NCBI GenBank assembly: GCA_005885325.1
Contig: VAYX01000116.1
Coordinates: 1 to 5,756 of the forward strand
Source of the DNA: Actinomycetota bacterium
GTDB taxonomy: Bacteria; Actinomycetota; UBA4738; HRBIN12
Reading direction: 5' to 3'
DNA: 5,756 nt
Position numbers and translations under genes: made by a program
Notes under the pieces: generated by a model
Told to the model about the DNA's origin: nothing
Seen by the model: the letters and a program-made list of their open reading frames with translations, nothing else
The model's database searches: none
Part shown: positions 1-5,756 of the stretch, in pieces
Layout: each line of letters begins with the position of its first letter
How positions within the stretch are numbered: the first letter of the stretch is position 1

Positions 1-74
1 CCCCCAAGGATGCCCCGCGCGGTGCTCTGGATTTGCCTCGGAGACTCCTTTCCGCTAACTGTGAGGGTTGGCTG

Positions 75-84
75 AAGGGAGGGG
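75..84 (+). promoter_or_regulatory. Ribosome binding site that selects the ATG at 87
   Basis: The purine run AAGGGAGGGG lies just before the ATG at 87. Its AAGG/GGAGG core is at a workable distance. It supports the lipoprotein signal-peptide frame as the true start, and so supports the view that the copper domain is reached only by a frame change at 150-155. The TTG at 68 has no such site ahead of it. Confidence 0.6.
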
Positions 85-86
85 CG

Positions 87-523
87 ATGATCAGACATCG
101 CATGCTGGTAGCCGCGGGAAGCGCCTTTGTGCTGCTGGGCGCAGGTTGCGGGGGGATGGAGGCGGCACGGTCGACGTGTCACTCCAGGAGTTCGCGGTGA
201 TCCCATCGGAGGATACCGTCGAGAAGGGGAAGGTCACCTTCAACGTCTCGAACAAGGGACCGGAGGATGACCATGAGCTCGTCGTCATCAAGACCGACCT
301 CTCGCCCGTCGACCTGCCGACCAATCCCAACGGGTCCGTGAACGAGGAAGGCCAGGGCATCGAGGCCATCGGCGAGATCGCGGAGTTCCCCCCAGGCGAG
401 GAGCGAACCCAAGCCTTCGACCTCGAGTCGGGCAGCTACGTGCTGATCTGCAACGTCTACGACGAGGCCGAGACCGAGTCCCACTACCAGGAAGGAATGC
501 GGGTCTCTCTCACCGTCGAGTAG
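87..523 (+). CDS. Cupredoxin-domain lipoprotein, with an apparent frameshift in the signal-peptide region
   Basis: Probably an exported, lipid-anchored blue-copper-like protein acting in electron transfer or copper handling at the outer face of the membrane. The ATG at 87 follows a strong Shine-Dalgarno and opens a classic lipoprotein signal: MIRHR, then a hydrophobic stretch ending LLGAGC, with the lipidation Cys at residue 21. That frame stops at 198-200 after 37 codons. The cupredoxin domain lies in another frame, open from before the switch to the TAG at 521-523. One extra G in the run of six at 150-155 would join them into a 145-residue protein beginning its mature part CGGDGGGTVDVSL, a typical low-complexity lipoprotein linker. 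In that joined numbering the candidate copper ligands are His63 (DDHEL), Cys122 (LICN), His133 (SHY) and Met138 (GM). The TTG-initiated open frame from 68 has an Arg-rich, non-signal N-terminus and is not believable as the true start. Cupredoxin assignment is fairly sure; whether the gene is intact is not. Confidence 0.72.
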
Positions 524-573
524 ACCGGCCCTGCCTGCCGGGATCGACCGCGCGTTCGGCCACCCCCCATGGT

Positions 574-609
574 GCAACGTCATCCCCCGGATGGTGGATG
601 ACCCATTGC
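574..609 (+). promoter_or_regulatory. Imperfect inverted repeat in the gap before the PAS-GGDEF-EAL gene
   Basis: GTCATCC at 579-585 is the exact reverse complement of GGATGAC at 596-602, with a 10-base loop between. Outside these arms, GCAA at 574-577 pairs with TTGC at 606-609 across a small asymmetric internal loop (one base against three), giving 11 pairs in all. GGATG at 589-593 could instead pair with CATCC at 581-585, so two mutually exclusive hairpins are possible. There is no T-run after it. It could be a terminator for the cupredoxin gene, an operator, or a leader structure. The pairing is seen directly; the role is inferred. Confidence 0.35.
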
Positions 610-675
610 CGCTCAAGCCCGCGACGGGCGGGCGCCGATAGGTAGTTCTGAGCGGAGAGAAAGGGCCATCTCCTT

Positions 676-2568
676 GTGACGGCCGAACCGAAGGCACCCT
701 CCATCGAATCGCGCTTCGCGTCGCTCGACGCCGTGCGCGATCTCTTGGCGCGTCAGGAGGACCTCCCTCAGGGCGCCATCCAAGCCATCCAGTCGCTGTC
801 GGGCGAACTGCGTCGGGCGACCGAAGAGCTGAGCGACGCCGACACGCGCTACCGGGCCGTGGTGGAGCAGATCCCGGCCATCGTCTACACCGACGTCGTG
901 GACGACACGATGAGCACCACGTACGTGAGCCCCCAGATCGAGGACCTGCTCGGCATCTCCCCTGAGGAGTACATCGCCGATCCGGACCTGTGGGCCAAGC
1001 AGCTGCATCCCGACGACAAGGAGCAGGCTCTCCAGAGCTACCTGCAGGGACGGAAGTCGGGCGAGCCGTTCAGCTTCGAGTACCGCCTTCTGGGCAAGGA
1101 TGGACGGGTCGTCTGGTTCCGCGACAGCGCGGTCGTCGTGAACGACCGCTCGGGCGCTCCGGCGTTCGTCCACGGCGTGATGTTCGACATCACCGACCGG
1201 AAGAACGCGGAGGAACGGGTCGCCTTCCTGGCCTATCACGACAACCTGACCGGCCTGCCCAACCGGACGATGTTCGAGGAGCTCCTGGAGCTCGGCATGG
1301 CCCGGGCCCGCCGTCACGACCTCTCCGTGGCCGTGCTGTGCATCGACGTGGACGACTTCAAGCTGGTCAACGAGAGCCTGGGCTACGAGGCCGGCGACGC
1401 GCTTCTCCGGGCGGTCGCCGAGCGCCTCCGCGAGGCCACGCGGGAGACGGACCTCGTGGCCCGCCAGGGTGGCGACGAGTTCCTGCTGCTGTTGGCCGAC
1501 ATCGAGGGGAGCTCGGCCCCTGGGTTCGAGGGCACGGACGGCGCGCTCCTGGTGATCGAATCGGTCGCCGCGCGGGTCCACGATTCGCTCCGCGCGCCGT
1601 TCAACGTCGCCGGCACCGAGCTGTACGTCTCGGCGAGCATCGGCATCAGCATGTTCCCCCACGACGCCGACGACGCCATGGCGCTCCTGAAGAACGCCGA
1701 CGCTGCCATGTACCAGAGCAGGAAGTCGGCTCCCGGGAGCTACCTCCTCCACTGGAGGCAGAGCGAAGAGGCCCTGGGCAAGCTCTCCCTCACTACGCGC
1801 CTCCGAAAGGCCGTGGAGAATCGGAACTGGCAGCTCCACTACCAGCCGGTCGTCGAGCTGGCGGAGGGGAAGATGGTCGGCGTCGAGGCCCTGATCCGGT
1901 GGGCCGACCCCAACGGCGGCCTGGTCCCTCCCGGTGACTTCATCCCCCTGGCCGAGGAGATGGGGCTGATCGAGGCCATCGGTGACTGGGTCGTCGAGGA
2001 GCTGAGCCGCCAAGCCGCCGCGTGGCGCGCCGAGGGTCTCGAGCTCGAGGTGTCCTTCAACCTCTCACCGCGGCAACTGTGGCAACCGGACCTGACGGAG
2101 AAGATCCTCCAGCAGCTCAGCGCGGCGAACCTGGATCCGGGGAGCATCATCGTCGAGGTGACCGAGTCGGCCGCCATGGCCGATCCCGAGCGGACCCTGC
2201 GGATCCTCCGGGACCTCAACAACCGGGGGCTGCGGCTGGCCCTGGACGACTTCGGGACGGGGTACTCGTCGTTCGCCCGGCTCCGGTACATGCCCGTCGA
2301 CCTGTTGAAGATCGACCGGCTGTTCATCCGGGACGTCGCCCATGACCGCCAGGCTGCCGACATGGTTCGGGCCATCATCCAGCTCGCACACGGCCTGGGG
2401 ATGACCCCGCTGGCCGAAGGCATCGAGACCGAGGCCGAGTGGCGGTTCCTGGTTGAGCAGGGGTGCCGCCTGGGCCAGGGGTTCTACTTCTGCCGGCCGG
2501 CCCCGGCCGAGGACATCCTGGCCCGGTACCGCCGGTCCGGGTTCTCGCTGATCGAATCGGCCGGCTAG
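676..2568 (+). CDS. PAS-GGDEF-EAL protein: predicted bifunctional diguanylate cyclase / c-di-GMP phosphodiesterase
   Basis: A cytoplasmic 630-residue enzyme predicted to make and degrade cyclic di-GMP under control of a sensory PAS domain. No membrane segment is visible. Residues 1-55 are a helical lead-in, and the PAS fold is at about 56-180 (RYRAVVEQIPAIVY through FDITDRK). GGDEF spans about 181-355: metal Asp224, Lys229, Asn232 and Asp241 match the PleD positions, the signature is at 265-269, and the inhibitory site R256-E-T-D259 sits five residues before it. EAL spans about 370-617: E404-A-L, Asn462, Glu494, D524-D-F-G-T-G, Lys545, Glu581 and Gln601 are all present, so phosphodiesterase activity looks intact. 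Deviations in GGDEF are NES where ND is usual, GY where GH is usual, and a short insert near 278-291 (SSAPGFEGTDGA). The GTG start at 676 has AAAGGG ten bases upstream and there is no better internal start. The gene lies 152 bases after the cupredoxin gene on the same strand, so co-transcription is possible. Net activity cannot be told from sequence. Confidence 0.96.
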   Translation: MTAEPKAPSIESRFASLDAVRDLLARQEDLPQGAIQAIQSLSGELRRATEELSDADTRYRAVVEQIPAIVYTDVVDDTMSTTYVSPQIEDLLGISPEEYIADPDLWAKQLHPDDKEQALQSYLQGRKSGEPFSFEYRLLGKDGRVVWFRDSAVVVNDRSGAPAFVHGVMFDITDRKNAEERVAFLAYHDNLTGLPNRTMFEELLELGMARARRHDLSVAVLCIDVDDFKLVNESLGYEAGDALLRAVAERLREATRETDLVARQGGDEFLLLLADIEGSSAPGFEGTDGALLVIESVAARVHDSLRAPFNVAGTELYVSASIGISMFPHDADDAMALLKNADAAMYQSRKSAPGSYLLHWRQSEEALGKLSLTTRLRKAVENRNWQLHYQPVVELAEGKMVGVEALIRWADPNGGLVPPGDFIPLAEEMGLIEAIGDWVVEELSRQAAAWRAEGLELEVSFNLSPRQLWQPDLTEKILQQLSAANLDPGSIIVEVTESAAMADPERTLRILRDLNNRGLRLALDDFGTGYSSFARLRYMPVDLLKIDRLFIRDVAHDRQAADMVRAIIQLAHGLGMTPLAEGIETEAEWRFLVEQGCRLGQGFYFCRPAPAEDILARYRRSGFSLIESAG

Positions 2569-2591
2569 CGCCGCGATCCGCTCAGCGGCGC
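2568..2591. terminator. Candidate bidirectional hairpin terminator between convergent stops
   Basis: GCGCCGC at 2568-2574 and GCGGCGC at 2585-2591 are perfect reverse complements separated by a 10-base loop. The hairpin overlaps both the TAG of the PAS-GGDEF-EAL gene (2566-2568) and the TGA of the helicase gene (2582-2584), the expected place for a shared terminator of two converging transcripts. Neither strand has a T-run, so it would have to be the tail-less type described in high-GC bacteria. In GC-rich DNA a 7-bp stem can also arise by chance. Confidence 0.38.
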
Positions 2592-3775
2592 CGCCGGGCC
2601 CGGAGCGAGGAGCGCCGCCCGCCCGACGAGCCCGAGAACACCACGCGAGGCGGTGCGACGGTCATGCCCTCCTCCTCGAACTCTCGATGGAGGTCCAGGC
2701 GCGCGGCCATCCTGCTGATGTCGCCCTGCTGCTCCGCCGTGACGAGTGTGATGCCCGTGCCGGTCCGCCCGGCCCGGGCCGTGCGCCCCACCCGGTGGAC
2801 GTAGCCCTTGTCGTCGGCGGGTGGATCGAAGTTGACCACGTGACTGATGCGGTCGAGGTCCAGTCCCCGGGCGGCAACGTCCGTGGCGACGAGCACGTCG
2901 ACGTTCCCGGATTCGAACCGCTTGAGCGATCGCTGCCGAGCCGGCTGGGTCATGTCGCCGTGGAGGGCTTCAGCTCGCACTCCCTTCGCCTTCAGCTTGT
3001 GCACGAGGCGGTCGGCCCCCCGCTTGGTTCGGACGAAGACGAGCGTGAGGTCTCGGTCCCTCTCGAGCAGTTCGATGAGCGCCTCCACCTTGCCGTGGGC
3101 CGAGACGGGGACGAACCGGTGGTCGACCTCCTCGACGGTCTTGCCCTCGGACTCGATCTCGTGCCGCTTGGGATCGTTCGTGTACGAGGCCGCGAGGTGG
3201 CCAACGGCTCCGTCGAGGGTCGCCGAGAACAGCATGGTCTGGCGAGCCTTCGGGAGGTCGCGGACGATCCGGTCGACCTGCGGTTGGAACCCCATGTCGA
3301 GCATCCGGTCGGCCTCGTCGAGCACGAGGATCTGCACCTTGTCCAGCCTCACCAGCCGCCGTTCCACCAGGTCCGAAAGACGACCCGGCGTGGCGATGAG
3401 GATGTGGGCCCGGCCGACGCCCTTGCCCTGCTCGCGGATGGAGATGCCGCCATAGGCCACGGCGACCCGAACCCCCTTGGCCCCCGCGATGCCGTTGAAA
3501 TCCTCGGCCACCTGGGCGGCGAGCTCGCGCGTGGGCGTGAGCACCAGGGCCGACGGCGTCGGGCCGGCCGGGTCGACCCGCTCCACGATCGGGATGGCGA
3601 ATGCCAGGGTCTTGCCCGAGCCGGTCTGCGACTTCGCCAGGACGTCGCGCCCGGCGATGGCGTCGGGAACCACGAGCGACTGGATGGGGAAGGGCGCGGT
3701 GATCCCCAGCGTGGACAGCGCTCGAACGACGGCCGGGGATGCGCCCAGGTCGATGAAGGATGGTGCGGTTGTCAT
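2582..3775 (-). CDS. DEAD-box ATP-dependent RNA helicase
   Basis: A 397-residue cytoplasmic helicase that uses ATP to unwind or remodel RNA; family members act in ribosome assembly, mRNA decay and cold adaptation. The full set of superfamily-2 DEAD-box motifs is present in order: Q-motif (Phe7 and GITAPFPIQ with Gln32), motif I SQTGSGKT (49-56), Ia PTREL (81-85), GG (109-110), Ib TPGR (129-132), II DEAD (153-156), III SAT (184-186), IV VFVRT (246-250), V ATDVAARGLD (297-306) and VI HRVGRTARAG (327-336). Both RecA-like lobes are complete. The tail is short and basic (about 386-397, GRRSS then RARRRR), with no separate RNA-binding domain, so this is a minimal RhlE-like form. A specific subfamily cannot be assigned safely. 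The ATG at 3775 is chosen because AAGGAG lies six bases upstream; an in-frame ATG at 3850 would add 25 residues with no family similarity that I can see. It converges on the PAS-GGDEF-EAL gene and is divergent from the deaminase. Confidence 0.96.
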   Translation of the reverse strand: MTTAPSFIDLGASPAVVRALSTLGITAPFPIQSLVVPDAIAGRDVLAKSQTGSGKTLAFAIPIVERVDPAGPTPSALVLTPTRELAAQVAEDFNGIAGAKGVRVAVAYGGISIREQGKGVGRAHILIATPGRLSDLVERRLVRLDKVQILVLDEADRMLDMGFQPQVDRIVRDLPKARQTMLFSATLDGAVGHLAASYTNDPKRHEIESEGKTVEEVDHRFVPVSAHGKVEALIELLERDRDLTLVFVRTKRGADRLVHKLKAKGVRAEALHGDMTQPARQRSLKRFESGNVDVLVATDVAARGLDLDRISHVVNFDPPADDKGYVHRVGRTARAGRTGTGITLVTAEQQGDISRMAARLDLHREFEEEGMTVAPPRVVFSGSSGGRRSSLRARRRR

Positions 3776-3781
3776 GTTCAA

Positions 3782-3787
3782 CTCCTT
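3782..3787 (-). promoter_or_regulatory. Ribosome binding site of the helicase gene
   Basis: Read on the minus strand this is AAGGAG, six bases before the ATG at 3775-3773. It is a near-perfect Shine-Dalgarno and fixes the helicase start, ruling out the longer in-frame start at 3850. Confidence 0.8.
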
Positions 3788-3789
3788 GT

Positions 3790-3810
3790 CCCGCGACTCG
3801 AGGCCGCGGG
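3790..3810 (-). promoter_or_regulatory. Hairpin in the helicase leader next to the ribosome binding site
   Basis: CCCGCG at 3790-3795 pairs with CGCGGG at 3805-3810 around a nine-base loop. On the minus strand the stem ends two bases before the AAGGAG of the helicase gene. A stem this close could alter ribosome access and would be a natural target for feedback by the helicase itself. The pairing is seen; the regulatory role is speculative, and six GC pairs in GC-rich DNA could be chance. Confidence 0.25.
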
Positions 3811-3877
3811 TCGGTCCGGGGAGGTTTTGCGACACCCGAGACCGCCACAAGGAGGAACGAGGAAGCGAAACCTCACG

Positions 3878-3895
3878 GGACGGCGATAGCCGTCC
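3878..3895. promoter_or_regulatory. Perfect 7-bp hairpin with tetraloop in the divergent intergenic region
   Basis: GGACGGC at 3878-3884 and GCCGTCC at 3889-3895 are exact reverse complements with the four-base loop GATA. The element lies 102 bases upstream of the helicase ATG and 59 bases upstream of the deaminase ATG. As DNA it would be a near-palindromic operator serving either promoter; as RNA it would be a leader hairpin. There is no T-run on either side, so a terminator role is less likely. Confidence 0.35.
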
Positions 3896-3941
3896 GTTGG
3901 CTCAAGAGTACCAGGGATCCCCGCTCGAGCTGGGAGGACGG

Positions 3942-3947
3942 TACCCT
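3942..3947 (+). promoter_or_regulatory. Possible -10 element for a leaderless adenine deaminase transcript
   Basis: TACCCT fits the relaxed TAnnnT form of a -10 box. Initiation seven or eight bases downstream would fall at or next to the A of the ATG at 3955, giving a leaderless mRNA. This would explain why the nearest purine-rich site (GGGAGG at 3932-3937) is 17 bases from the start, too far to be a good ribosome binding site. No convincing -35 box is seen at the matching distance, so the call is weak. Confidence 0.22.
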
Positions 3948-3954
3948 GACGCGG

Positions 3955-5676
3955 ATGCGCGGCCCTACGGGCGATCTGGTCCACCGCCTGGCCGTCGCCA
4001 GAGGCGACGAGCCCGCCGACGTCCTGCTGGCGGGAGGGCGCGTGCTGTCGGTATTCACGGGCGAGCTCCTCGACGCCGACGTCGCTCTGGCCGGCGAGCA
4101 CGTGGCCGGGGTGGGACGGTACGAAGGCCGCCGATCGGTGGACGCCTCCGGGCTCATCCTGCTCCCCGGGTTCGTCGACGGGCACATGCATATCGAGTCC
4201 ACCAAGCTCCCCCCGGACGAGTTCGCCCGGGCGGCGCTGCCCTGGGGCACGACCACGGCCGTCCTGGATCCCCACGAGATCGCGAACGTGTTCGGGCTCG
4301 AGGGCGTTCGCGCGTTGCTCGAAGCGTGCCGCGGCATCCCCCTCGATTTCTTCGTGATGGTGTCGTCGTGCGTGCCGGCGAGCCCCTTCGAGTCCAGCGG
4401 CGCGAAGGTGGACGCCGAGGACATCGCCCGGTTCCTGGCGGAGGAACCCAACGCGCTGGGGCTGGCCGAGATGATGGACTTCCCCGCGGTGGTCGCCGGC
4501 GAGGAGGGAACGCTGGCCAAAATCGCGGCCGCGGGTGGTCGCCACATCGATGGCCACGCTCCAGGGCTGTCGGGCCCCGCGCTGAACGCGTACCTCTCCG
4601 CCGGCGTGCGGAGCGATCACGAGTGCACGACGCTCGAGGAAGCGTTGGAGAAGCGCCGGCTGGGGATGACGATCATGATCCGCGAAGGGTCCGCGGCGCG
4701 GAACCTCGAGGCTCTACTCCCCCTCGTGCTCGAGCACGGTCCCGCGAACTGCCTCCTGTGCACGGACGACCGGGAGCCCGATCACCTGCTGGAGGAGGGC
4801 CACATCAACGACGTGATCCGAAGGGCGGTGGCCCTGGGCTGCTCGCCCGCCGACGCCGTGACGATGGGAACGCTGAACGCGGCGCGATATCACCGCCTGT
4901 ACGAGCACGGTGCCGTCGCGCCCGGGTACGTGGCGGACGTCGTCGCGGTCGAAGACCTCCAACGGTTCCGCCCGGTCCGAGTATGGAAGCGGGGCCGCCT
5001 GGTGGCCGAGGAGGGCAAGCCGCTCGACGTACCGCGTTCGCCAATGCCCGACTGGATGCGCGGGAGCGTGCGGGTCCCCCACCTGGCCGCCGGGAGCTTC
5101 CGGATCGAGGCCAACGGCCGGGTCCGCGTGATCGGCGTGGAGCCGGGCCAGATCGTGACGCGATCGTTGGTGGAGGACGTGAGCCCCGTCGACGGCCAGG
5201 CGGCGGCGGACCCCGCTCGCGACCTGGCCAAGATCGCGGTCGTGGAGAGGCACAAGGGAACCGGGCGGATCGGGCTCGGATTCGTCCGAGGGTTCGGCCT
5301 GAAGCGGGGGGCCCTGGCGTCGACGCACGCCCACGACGCCCACAACGTGGTCGTCGTGGGCGTGGACGACGGCGACATGGCCGTCGCGGTGAACCGCCTG
5401 GCGGAGACTGGCGGCGGCCAGGTCGCTGTGGCCGGCGGCGCCGTCCTGGGCGAGGTCCCGTGCCCGTTCGGCGGCCTGCTCTCCGACCGGCCGGCCGAGG
5501 AGGTAGCCGCTGCCGTCCACGCCATGGGCAAGGCCGCCGAGGAGCTGGGTGTGAGCCTCCCTTCACCGTTCATGGCCATGTCGTTCCTGGCGCTGTCGGT
5601 GGTGCCTGAGCTGAAGCTCACCGATCGCGGCCTGGTCGACGTGGACCGATTCGAGCTGGTGCCGCTCGAGGTCTAG
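3955..5676 (+). CDS. ade: Adenine deaminase (EC 3.5.4.2)
   Basis: A cytoplasmic binuclear-metal amidohydrolase that converts adenine to hypoxanthine and ammonia in purine salvage. The 573-residue length fits the family (bacterial Ade is about 570-590). Motifs in order: GFVDGHMHIES (72-82) with metal ligands His77 and His79; WGTTTAVLDPHEIAN (97-111); SCVPASPFE (138-146); AEMMDFP with Glu172; DGHAPGLSG with His201; SDHECTT with His222; and CTDDR with catalytic Asp271. The C-terminal Ade domain is complete: GFGLKRGA (446-453), HAHDAHN (458-464), DDGDMAVAVNRL (471-482), GGLLSDRP (506-513) and PELKLTDRGLVDV (551-563). The ATG at 3955 is chosen because family similarity begins shortly after it. The reading frame stays open upstream to 3760, overlapping the helicase start, but that extension looks non-coding and contains no closer GTG or TTG. 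The gene is divergent from the helicase and convergent with a partial minus-strand gene. No purine transporter or other salvage gene is visible beside it. Confidence 0.96.
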   Translation: MRGPTGDLVHRLAVARGDEPADVLLAGGRVLSVFTGELLDADVALAGEHVAGVGRYEGRRSVDASGLILLPGFVDGHMHIESTKLPPDEFARAALPWGTTTAVLDPHEIANVFGLEGVRALLEACRGIPLDFFVMVSSCVPASPFESSGAKVDAEDIARFLAEEPNALGLAEMMDFPAVVAGEEGTLAKIAAAGGRHIDGHAPGLSGPALNAYLSAGVRSDHECTTLEEALEKRRLGMTIMIREGSAARNLEALLPLVLEHGPANCLLCTDDREPDHLLEEGHINDVIRRAVALGCSPADAVTMGTLNAARYHRLYEHGAVAPGYVADVVAVEDLQRFRPVRVWKRGRLVAEEGKPLDVPRSPMPDWMRGSVRVPHLAAGSFRIEANGRVRVIGVEPGQIVTRSLVEDVSPVDGQAAADPARDLAKIAVVERHKGTGRIGLGFVRGFGLKRGALASTHAHDAHNVVVVGVDDGDMAVAVNRLAETGGGQVAVAGGAVLGEVPCPFGGLLSDRPAEEVAAAVHAMGKAAEELGVSLPSPFMAMSFLALSVVPELKLTDRGLVDVDRFELVPLEV

Positions 5677-5682
5677 GACAAC

Positions 5683-5756
5683 TCAGGCGAGGGCGCGGCG
5701 GATCGTCGCCGCGATCTTCGGCCCGGAGATGCCGGCCCAGTCCCTGAGCTCCTCGG
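5683..5756 (-). CDS. C-terminal end of an unidentified protein (partial, runs off the window)
   Basis: The minus strand reads open from the window edge to a TGA at 5685-5683, giving 23 residues that include LRDWAGISGPKIAATIRR and end RALA. The mix of residues looks like a normal amphipathic helical C-terminus rather than a GC-rich shadow frame, and the convergent layout, with its stop six bases from the deaminase stop, is typical of tightly packed genes. Too little is present to name the family. The start lies beyond 5756. Confidence 0.5.
   Translation of the reverse strand, partial: EELRDWAGISGPKIAATIRRALA
5694..5713 (+). terminator. Candidate hairpin terminator downstream of adenine deaminase
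   Basis: CGCGGCG at 5694-5700 and CGCCGCG at 5707-5713 are perfect reverse complements with a six-base loop, starting 18 bases after the deaminase TAG. It lies inside the partial minus-strand gene, so it must also encode protein there. No T-run follows. It may end deaminase transcription, or be incidental to GC-rich codons. Confidence 0.28.

Noticed and set aside
33..60. Possible promoter TTGCCT (33-38) and CTAACT (55-60) ahead of the cupredoxin gene
   Set aside because: Only the TTG of the -35 is convincing and the -10 matches poorly, so I do not call it.
525..541. Short hairpin CCGGC/GCCGG just after the cupredoxin stop
   Set aside because: Only five pairs with a seven-base loop and no T-run. 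It could contribute to termination but is too weak to list, as is the GCCCG/CGGGC stem at 617-629.
524..675. Possible c-di-GMP (GEMM-type) riboswitch before the GGDEF-EAL gene, prompted by AGGTAG near 641
   Set aside because: The other conserved blocks that I recall for this class, such as the GCAAA-containing strand and the receptor pairing after GGTAGC, are not present in order. A covariance-model search would be decisive.
613..2013. Long minus-strand open frame of 466 codons opposite the PAS-GGDEF-EAL gene
   Set aside because: It is fully antisense to a gene with complete, recognisable domains, has no family-like motif, and its composition (Val, Leu, Arg, Gly, Asp, His, Gln rich) is typical of shadow frames in GC-rich DNA.
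3849..3855. Perfect Shine-Dalgarno AAGGAGG on the plus strand in the divergent region
   Set aside because: No ATG, GTG or TTG follows at a usable distance, so it does not define a gene start. Probably chance.
2687..3889. Plus-strand open frame of 400 codons antisense to the DEAD-box helicase
   Set aside because: It mirrors the helicase gene, whose full motif set is intact, and carries no recognisable domain of its own.
3477..5609. Plus-strand open frame of 710 codons crossing the helicase, the intergenic region and the deaminase
   Set aside because: It is dominated by Arg, Gly and Pro, crosses two confidently assigned genes in other frames, and has no ribosome binding site or domain signal.

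Overview
The window is GC-rich, with strong G/C preference at third codon positions and GTG or ATG starts. It reads like a chromosomal segment of a high-GC bacterium. An uncultured actinobacterium (Actinomycetota) is my best guess, but Chloroflexota or another high-GC phylum cannot be excluded from this sequence. I see no transposase, integrase, phage gene, CRISPR array, tRNA, rRNA or long repeat. Codon usage looks uniform, and nothing suggests recent transfer.

Layout from left to right. Positions 1-86 are upstream sequence with no supported gene, ending in a strong ribosome binding site. Positions 87-523 (+) encode a small exported lipoprotein with a cupredoxin (type-1 copper) domain. Its signal peptide and its copper domain lie in different reading frames, with the switch at a run of six G. 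A 152-base gap follows (524-675), holding an imperfect inverted repeat. Positions 676-2568 (+) encode a PAS-GGDEF-EAL protein of cyclic-di-GMP metabolism with both catalytic centres and the GGDEF inhibitory site preserved. Its stop codon faces, across 13 bases, the stop of a DEAD-box RNA helicase on the minus strand (2582-3775). A GC-rich hairpin sits across the two stops. A 179-base divergent region (3776-3954) with two hairpins separates the helicase from an adenine deaminase on the plus strand (3955-5676). The last 74 bases hold the C-terminal end of an unidentified minus-strand gene whose stop is six bases from the deaminase stop.

The genes do not form one obvious pathway. The cupredoxin and the PAS-GGDEF-EAL gene are co-directional and could be co-transcribed, which would pair an exported electron-transfer or copper protein with a second-messenger enzyme. 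That link is inference from proximity only. The helicase (RNA remodelling) and the deaminase (purine salvage, adenine to hypoxanthine) are divergently transcribed and are core-type functions.

I found no convincing undescribed multi-gene system. The observations most worth a second look are the frameshift in the cupredoxin gene, the long acidic copper-loop of that protein, and the hairpins in the leaders of the PAS-GGDEF-EAL and helicase genes.
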